Source of the DNA: Rotaria sordida
Lineage: Eukaryota; Rotifera; Eurotatoria; Philodinida; Philodinidae
Direction: 5' to 3'
NCBI GenBank assembly: GCA_905250125.1
Contig: CAJNOL010000005.1
Location: 492,236 to 556,235, forward strand
Length of the DNA: 64,000 bases
Shown: piece after piece, positions 58,586-64,000 of the stretch
Layout: the number at the start of each line of letters is the position of its first letter
Numbering within the stretch: position 1 is the first letter of the stretch
The notes under the pieces: generated by a model
Seen by the model: only the letters and a program-made list of their open reading frames with translations
Databases searched by the model: none
Told to the model about the DNA's origin: nothing
Made by a program: the position numbers and the translations under genes

Positions 58586-59284
58586 TGTAGTCAGGATATG
58601 TACTAACCTGTTAAGAACTGATTTTTAAATATTATTTTATTCACATAATCAATTCCTTCTTAAGAGTGAGTTAACAACAAATCTCAAACGCATAATTGGA
58701 AATAATATAGTGATTCATATATAATTCATATCGAATTGATTATCTAATACATTTATGTTAGGGTCCAATATCAGATTCTGTTCAATCTCGAATTAGAGAC
58801 TAAGTAAATTGCATTCTCCATGGAGATTTTGATTAAGTTCAAAGAATGCATTGAATAAAAACTGAAATAGAAAAATGTGGATGAAATTGAATCCATGGTT
58901 ATACTAAAACAAGCTTCGAAAAAGTAAAAAAAAAGTTGATTTATATCTCGATTGTGGGTGTAGGAGTGACGTGAAGAGCACAAGTACATCCACAGCCACA
59001 GGCACATTCTTTCTTGATTTTTTTTGTGTTATTTGCTTACGATCAGATGTTGTATTTTGTTGAAAATAAAGCTTCATGTGCCACAGTCAACTTTTGCTTC
59101 AATGTAATATGTTAGTGGTTTCAAGGTTGATCGTATTAACATTTCAATCCGACATTGATCTAGGATAATCTATGATTCGCGTACAATTTTCAGACGAAAC
59201 TTAAATTCGATACTAACATATACAATGATATTTATAATGAACCGCGTATAAAGATGTACGAATTCAATTTTTTGTGACCGCCGA

Positions 59285-59890
59285 CTCTATTTCTGTTTTA
59301 AGGAAACTCTTTTGCTTTAGTTCTTTCTATAAAACTATTATTCGTTCGTAATGTCTCATAACTAATGTCCACGCCAGAATCAAAATCGAGCGGACGTAAG
59401 CTCAATAACTCGACAACGATAACAGCTATCGACTTAAATGTTTTCAGCAATCGGAAGAACAAAACTCTGGACGTCTTTGTATTTGATACTATGTAAGAGA
59501 AAATTATTTTAAAACTTATTGCCTTCGCAAAACATATTAAAAAAATACATGAAAACGATGTTCCGTTTCGATATAATTTTGATTTTGACATATGCTTCAG
59601 ATCTTATATTTCAAGTTCTGTTGATTTTTTGAAAATTTTTTGACTTTTCATCAAAATTTCCTTGAAATTGGACACCATTGAATGTTTTTCGAAGATAATG
59701 GGTTTTAAAATAATTTTCTCTTGCATAGTCTCAGATAAAAAGATGTTCGAAGTTCTACACTTTCGATTGCCGAAAATCGCCGGTCGATAGCTGTTGCCGG
59801 TGTTGAGTTATTGAGCTTACATCCATCCTTCTTTAATTCTAGCTCGAACATTCGAATAAATTGAGATACATCTATAGAATAACAAACCAT
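59285..59890. repeat. Fold-back inverted repeat
   Basis: Left arm 59330-59530 pairs with right arm 59690-59885. Anchors are 'gtaagctcaataactcgaca' (59396) against 'gtgttgagttattgagctta' (59800), 'acagctatcgac' (59420) against 'gtcgatagctgt' (59783), and 'aagagaaaattattttaaaa' (59497) against 'ttttaaaataattttctctt' (59703). Frames on the two arms are mirror images and not genes. Confidence 0.8.
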
Positions 59891-60610
59891 TCGATTTTAT
59901 TCTGATTTCTCAAAGCTGTACAACTTAACTGTTGTTGGTATTAGGAAAAAACTCACTTGCCATTTCAAATAGTAGCTTGGCATAAAGCTATATTCTTCAA
60001 TTAGATATTAACCGATAGAATATGAAGTATTCTTTTAACATATAAATATTAGATGACTACAAACCATGATAATAAGTTTACAAACCATCTATATTTTTGA
60101 TGAAATTCCCTAACGAACAGTATTTTTTATATTTTTTGTTCAATGCTATTGAAATGTTAAACTCGGAGCTTCTCTATAAAAAAATTTCCTTCCGTTTTCT
60201 CACTTTTTTCTTTTCGCTACATCCCTGCGATAATCACAATCTTTTTTGTTTTTTCATTATCTTGAATTGACCGTCAACGAGCGACAATAGAAATCAGTAA
60301 ACGATAGATGACGTTGTATTCATGATTCCATACTTAACATAAGTCCTATCGTCACTTGTTTGTTTGTATTTGTTTACCTGCTTCTGTTTCTTGTCATCAA
60401 TTAATTGCTGATTAAAACGTATTTATTGAACAACTAATCAAAAAAATATGTTGTTCTTTATAACCTCCTTTCTGGATTTGTATTTTGTTGATGTTATTCT
60501 TACGTAATTTTTCCTTGTCATTTTCATAAATAAATACTCTGTTTTTTCTTATTTTTACATCATTTTTTTCTTAGTTATTCTAGAAATACAAAACGATTTA
60601 TTGATATAAA

Positions 60611-63073
60611 ATGGGTATTCTTAAAAATTTCGAAAATGATGGAATTGAAAATGAACATATCAATTCTATTTCAAATATTGATCCATTGATAAATACAAAT
60701 AATTTCAAGTAAATAATTTTGCCTATTAATAAGATAGATAATCTGACACCTTTTTTTTCCTCTTTTATTTTGTTAGTGATTCAACAGCATCAAGTGAGGA
60801 TGAAGAAACACACGAAAATATAGTTGTATCAGCTCCACCAACTAATTCGACTGTTCCACTTACATCTAATCGAACACCTAAGATAAAAAAATCTATGTCG
60901 AAAATGCCAAAACCAACATTACAAGTAAAAAATATTGGTGGTAAGAAATCTCAAGGGAATCGACATGCAAGACGACATGAAAATAGTCTGTCTATTATTT
61001 CAAAAAAAAAAATTTTTAATTGAATAATCATTATTAACTTTAGTGTGTTTTTTACTTAATCTTGCAAAAGATTTAGATGAAGACTTTGCTGAAGTGAATA
61101 TAAATGATCTTGTTGACACAACTATTTCAGCATTTGCACAACTTTTATTAAGTAAAAATAAAATGAAGGTAAAACATATTATTTTAGATAGACAATATTT
61201 ATTATTATCATTATTTTTTACCCATTATAGTTTATCTTTCCCTTACCTAGAGGTTCTCTCTAATCAAGGGTTTTGTTCTTTTAAAAAAAAAATTTGATGA
61301 GAAAACACAGCAGCTCATTTTATTGAGCATTCGCCTCTGGATAGAACAAAAATAAATCTGTTGAATCATGGAAATCCATGCGGATTAACTTCTTTCAAAA
61401 AAAAAAATATGCACACAAAACGAAAGGAGTTATGCTGTTTTATTGTTTTCTTTTTTCAGTTAGTGTAAGTAGAATGGCTCATCGATAAAAGTTTTTTTGT
61501 TTTTTTGCGAAAAAAAAAATTATTCACTTAATTTATAATTAGAAAATGTCACAAATTTAGTTAATTAATAGTTTCTTTTTCTTAAATATTATTTCATCTA
61601 TCTATTAATTAGATTTGGAATGAATTTATTGAATTACCTGAAAGTCAACAGGAACATATTGTTAATATAGCAACAAATAAAGAAAAGAAAGGAAAAAAAA
61701 TTCGTCATGAAAAAAATAAACAAAGATTTAATAATGGTACAACATCAATCAGTTGTAGTAGTGATGAGAATTTCGAAACATTTGTTCTTATTGAAAATCA
61801 TACAACAATAAATAATCATGAATCTATTGATCCATTACGTCGACAAGGTATTTTAATATATGGATGACTGGAAAGTTTTTAGACAAGATGTTTGTTCATT
61901 TTGGCTTTCTTGAAAGCATTTCAGATAAGCCAAAAACTGTAGGTCGCAACTAAAGTTTGAATATGAGCTTAGAAATGTTGTATCTATTTTTGTTCAAAAG
62001 TAGTGGATGACTTTTCAAAAAGACCTGAAAAATTATTTAAAAAAAAGTTTTTGTAGAGTGGACACTTCTCTATAAAATGTAATATTGAATTAACAAGGAA
62101 ATCCCTTCTTCTGATGTCAATGATTTTTTACCTATAAATACTATTTAGTGTTTTAATAAAGATCTTAAAAGGATTTGAGTTCCTATTGAAATTTGACTAA
62201 GGTATCGAATTTTGATCTGAAACTTTATGCATATAGAGAATTCAACTAGACTAGATTCTATTAAAAAATTTAGAAAATTTCAACAAATTTTCGTCGAAAT
62301 ATGAAACTTTCAAAAAAAATGCATGTGGTATACACTATTCATGGAAAAGGGTGTATATTTTGAAAGTTTCATATCACGAAGAGACATTGTTCAAGACTTT
62401 TGAATTTTTTAAGAAAGTTGATCTACTTGAGCTCTTTAATATGCACAAAGTTGCAGACGAAATTTGATAGCTTAGTCAAATATCAATACGAACCAAAATC
62501 GTTTTGAAGTTTTTATTAGAACATCATGTATAACCTATGGGCAAAAAATCATTGAAATCAGAAGAAGACAGCTAAAGAGGTTCTTTTATAAGTTGCGGTT
62601 TTTACCCAATTAAGGCTATAGGCATTTCTTTTCAAGAGCTGCTCTCAATGTAAAACGATTGTCGATTTTTCAAGTATGCGTATCTATATAAAGAGGGAAA
62701 TGGAAGTGTCTTGTCGAACGACAAAAAATGACCTTGAAAAGTACATTTTGCATAGTACATTCTTATCTACAAGTTGAGATATAAATAAATAGCCCAGGCT
62801 TTGGTTTCAAAGTACAATAGTGAAAAATACAAAATTTATTTTTAGGCTTTTCAAAGATTATTTCACTATTCATGAACAAAAAGTTGAGACAAAAGTTCTA
62901 ATTCTTTATTCAAAAATATTACAAAATTCTGGTTCTTGATTCATAATATCTGATATTTTCTAGCAGGTCAAAAGCATAGGCAGTGCACCAGCACTACAAG
63001 AGGCACTAATTGTTTCTTCAAATTGTTCATGCTTTTTATGTATACTGGAGTAAAACCAGATAATTCAACATAA
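60611..63073 (+). CDS. Unrecognised protein, possibly incomplete model
   Basis: Four exons are well supported (60611-60708, 60777-60940, 61044-61168, 61613-61847) and keep frame. The N-terminus is acidic and polar (MGILKNFENDGIENEHINSI), followed by a Pro/Ser/Lys linker. Next comes a helical block (CFLLNLAKDLDEDFAEVNIN, DLVDTTISAFAQLLLSKNKM) and IWNEFIELPESQQEHIVNIA, then a basic stretch (KEKKGKKIRHEKNKQRF). After 61847 the transcript enters a 1.1-kb intron almost filled by a fold-back element. A possible last exon, 62967-63073, keeps phase and adds 35 residues, total about 243. No family is recognised. If that exon is wrong, the gene continues past the window. Confidence 0.65.
61862..62935. 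mobile_element. Intronic fold-back element, same family as MAPK15 copy
   Basis: Arms of about 450 bp meet near 62345. Anchors are 'atatgaaactttcaaaa' (62302) against 'ttttgaaagtttcatat' (62358), 'tttgactaaggtatc' (62192) against 'gatagcttagtcaaa' (62468), and 'ttctgatgtcaatgatttttt' trimmed to 'tgatgtcaatgatttttt' (62117) against 'aaaaaatcattgaaatca' (62543). The outer end 'gactggaaagtttttagaca' (61865) resembles the KLC element end. Segments such as 'gaatatgagcttagaaatgt' recur in the MAPK15 intron. Confidence 0.8.
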
Positions 63074-64000
63074 GTAAATTTAATACGCTTTTGTAGTTAA
63101 TAGAGACGGGTTGATCCAGTCTTATGAATTTGTTTATTGCTATCTTGATGAATGTACTTTCTAAAATACATATTCGACATGTGATTAGTTAAGTAATATA
63201 TAATCAACATTTTAATTATTTTGGACTCTCTCCTTACATAATCTGCAATGCCTAAAGTTTTCTGCTGGATCAGGATCGATAGTATAACTGGAAATTGTCT
63301 TCCATCTCTCTAAGACTGACTAAATGAAGCGTGACTACTTTGATCAAAAGTATTGAAGTCTGATAAACCAATATTTAATGAGTAAAATTTAATAGTTGAT
63401 CTTTGCTGTTTGTTACAAATAAAAATGGGCGGAGCATTAGTCATTCGTTATTTGCTCCTATTTTCTTTTTAAAATTTTATATCTAAATGTTTTAAAAGAA
63501 AAATAAATTTAACTATTATTTTACAACTAGAGAGAAGATCAACTAGCTGTTAACATTCAATAGTTAAACTATCTGAGGAATAGCACCTTCATCTTTCCAG
63601 TTGATCGTTATACCTATAATGTTTTCAAGAAAAGAGTAATTGTTTAAAGTTCAAACAACTTTTACATGAATATCCAAACAAGAATGCAACAGTTAGTGAA
63701 CAAAAGATAATGATGAAAAAATTTGAGTTTCCCTTAAATTGTTTTAAGCAAGTCTCCTTCTTAATATAAAGTTTTATACTAATTTGAAGCGCGTAATGTA
63801 AGGTCAAACGAACTAATACTCAAGCTTCCACATATTATAGGCTTCAGAAATATTAAATTCAAACGATTAGGTTTTTGCTGCTGGACTGTTCATTATTGAA
63901 GGGAGGGGGGAAGAAGGGAGGACAAAATAGACATTAAAAAGTTAATTGCTTCCTCTACAAAATTGAGCCTACATCGCTCATGGCCAAAAGTGAATAAACA
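63074..64000. other. Right-hand flank, no gene seen
   Basis: No coding region, RNA or repeat can be supported. A purine-rich run ('gaagggaggggggaagaagg') lies near 63898. Confidence 0.5.

Larger units (their letters stand above)
57886..60610. other. Spacer with two fold-back repeats
   Basis: Apart from the two inverted repeats listed separately and a hairpin tract at 58945-59008, no gene is seen. Frames at 58771-59007 and 59298-59890 fall in repeat arms or lack domains. The last 300 bp before 60611 are the likely promoter of the next gene. Confidence 0.6.

Overview
The window is eukaryotic nuclear DNA: AT-rich, with animal genes split by many very short GT-AG introns (about 50-60 bp) and a few long ones. 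Gene content (KCNQ channel, kinesin light chain, SLC6 transporter, coatomer delta, WDR11, MAPK15, prepropeptides) marks an invertebrate bilaterian. Tiny introns, apparently unpaired splice acceptors just upstream of many start codons (as expected for spliced-leader trans-splicing), two caspase-fold genes and scattered TGTGGG-like tracts point to a bdelloid rotifer of the Rotaria/Adineta kind. That placement is inference. Gene coordinates below span first to last coding base; exon joints were read by eye. | Layout. 1-3 kb: no gene, one long fold-back repeat. 3.0-6.8 kb: four-EF-hand centrin-like gene (-), small one-TM protein (-), coiled-coil protein (+). 6.9-15.8 kb: KCNQ-type K+ channel (-) divergent from MAPK15/ERK7 (+). 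16-21.7 kb: kelch-repeat protein (-) and kinesin light chain (-). 22.9-25.4 kb: SLC6 transporter (-). 25.4-31.1 kb: gene-poor, very AT-rich. 31.1-32.2 kb: two tail-to-tail genes that look like amidated-neuropeptide precursors. 32.8-38.3 kb: WDR11 (-), divergent from a short RAD51C-like recombinase (+) that is followed 7 bp after its stop by tRNA-Ala(AGC). 41.2-44.3 kb: coatomer delta/archain (-). 44.3-60.6 kb: accessory-looking region with a decayed GDP-mannose 4,6-dehydratase pseudogene, two caspase-fold (paracaspase-like) genes, a hAT-like MITE, a 41-bp minisatellite, G/T-C/A-rich hairpin tracts and several fold-back repeats. 60.6-63.1 kb: an unrecognised gene (+). | The housekeeping genes show no operon-like logic; neighbours are mostly in divergent or convergent pairs with compact spacers (WDR11/RAD51C 170 bp, MAPK15/kelch 140 bp). 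| The most unusual feature is the density of long imperfect inverted repeats (at least nine arm pairs, each potentially a hairpin of 100-600 bp). Several sit inside long introns of otherwise compact genes (MAPK15, KLC, RAD51C, the 60.6-kb gene), and at least the MAPK15 and 60.6-kb copies belong to one family.
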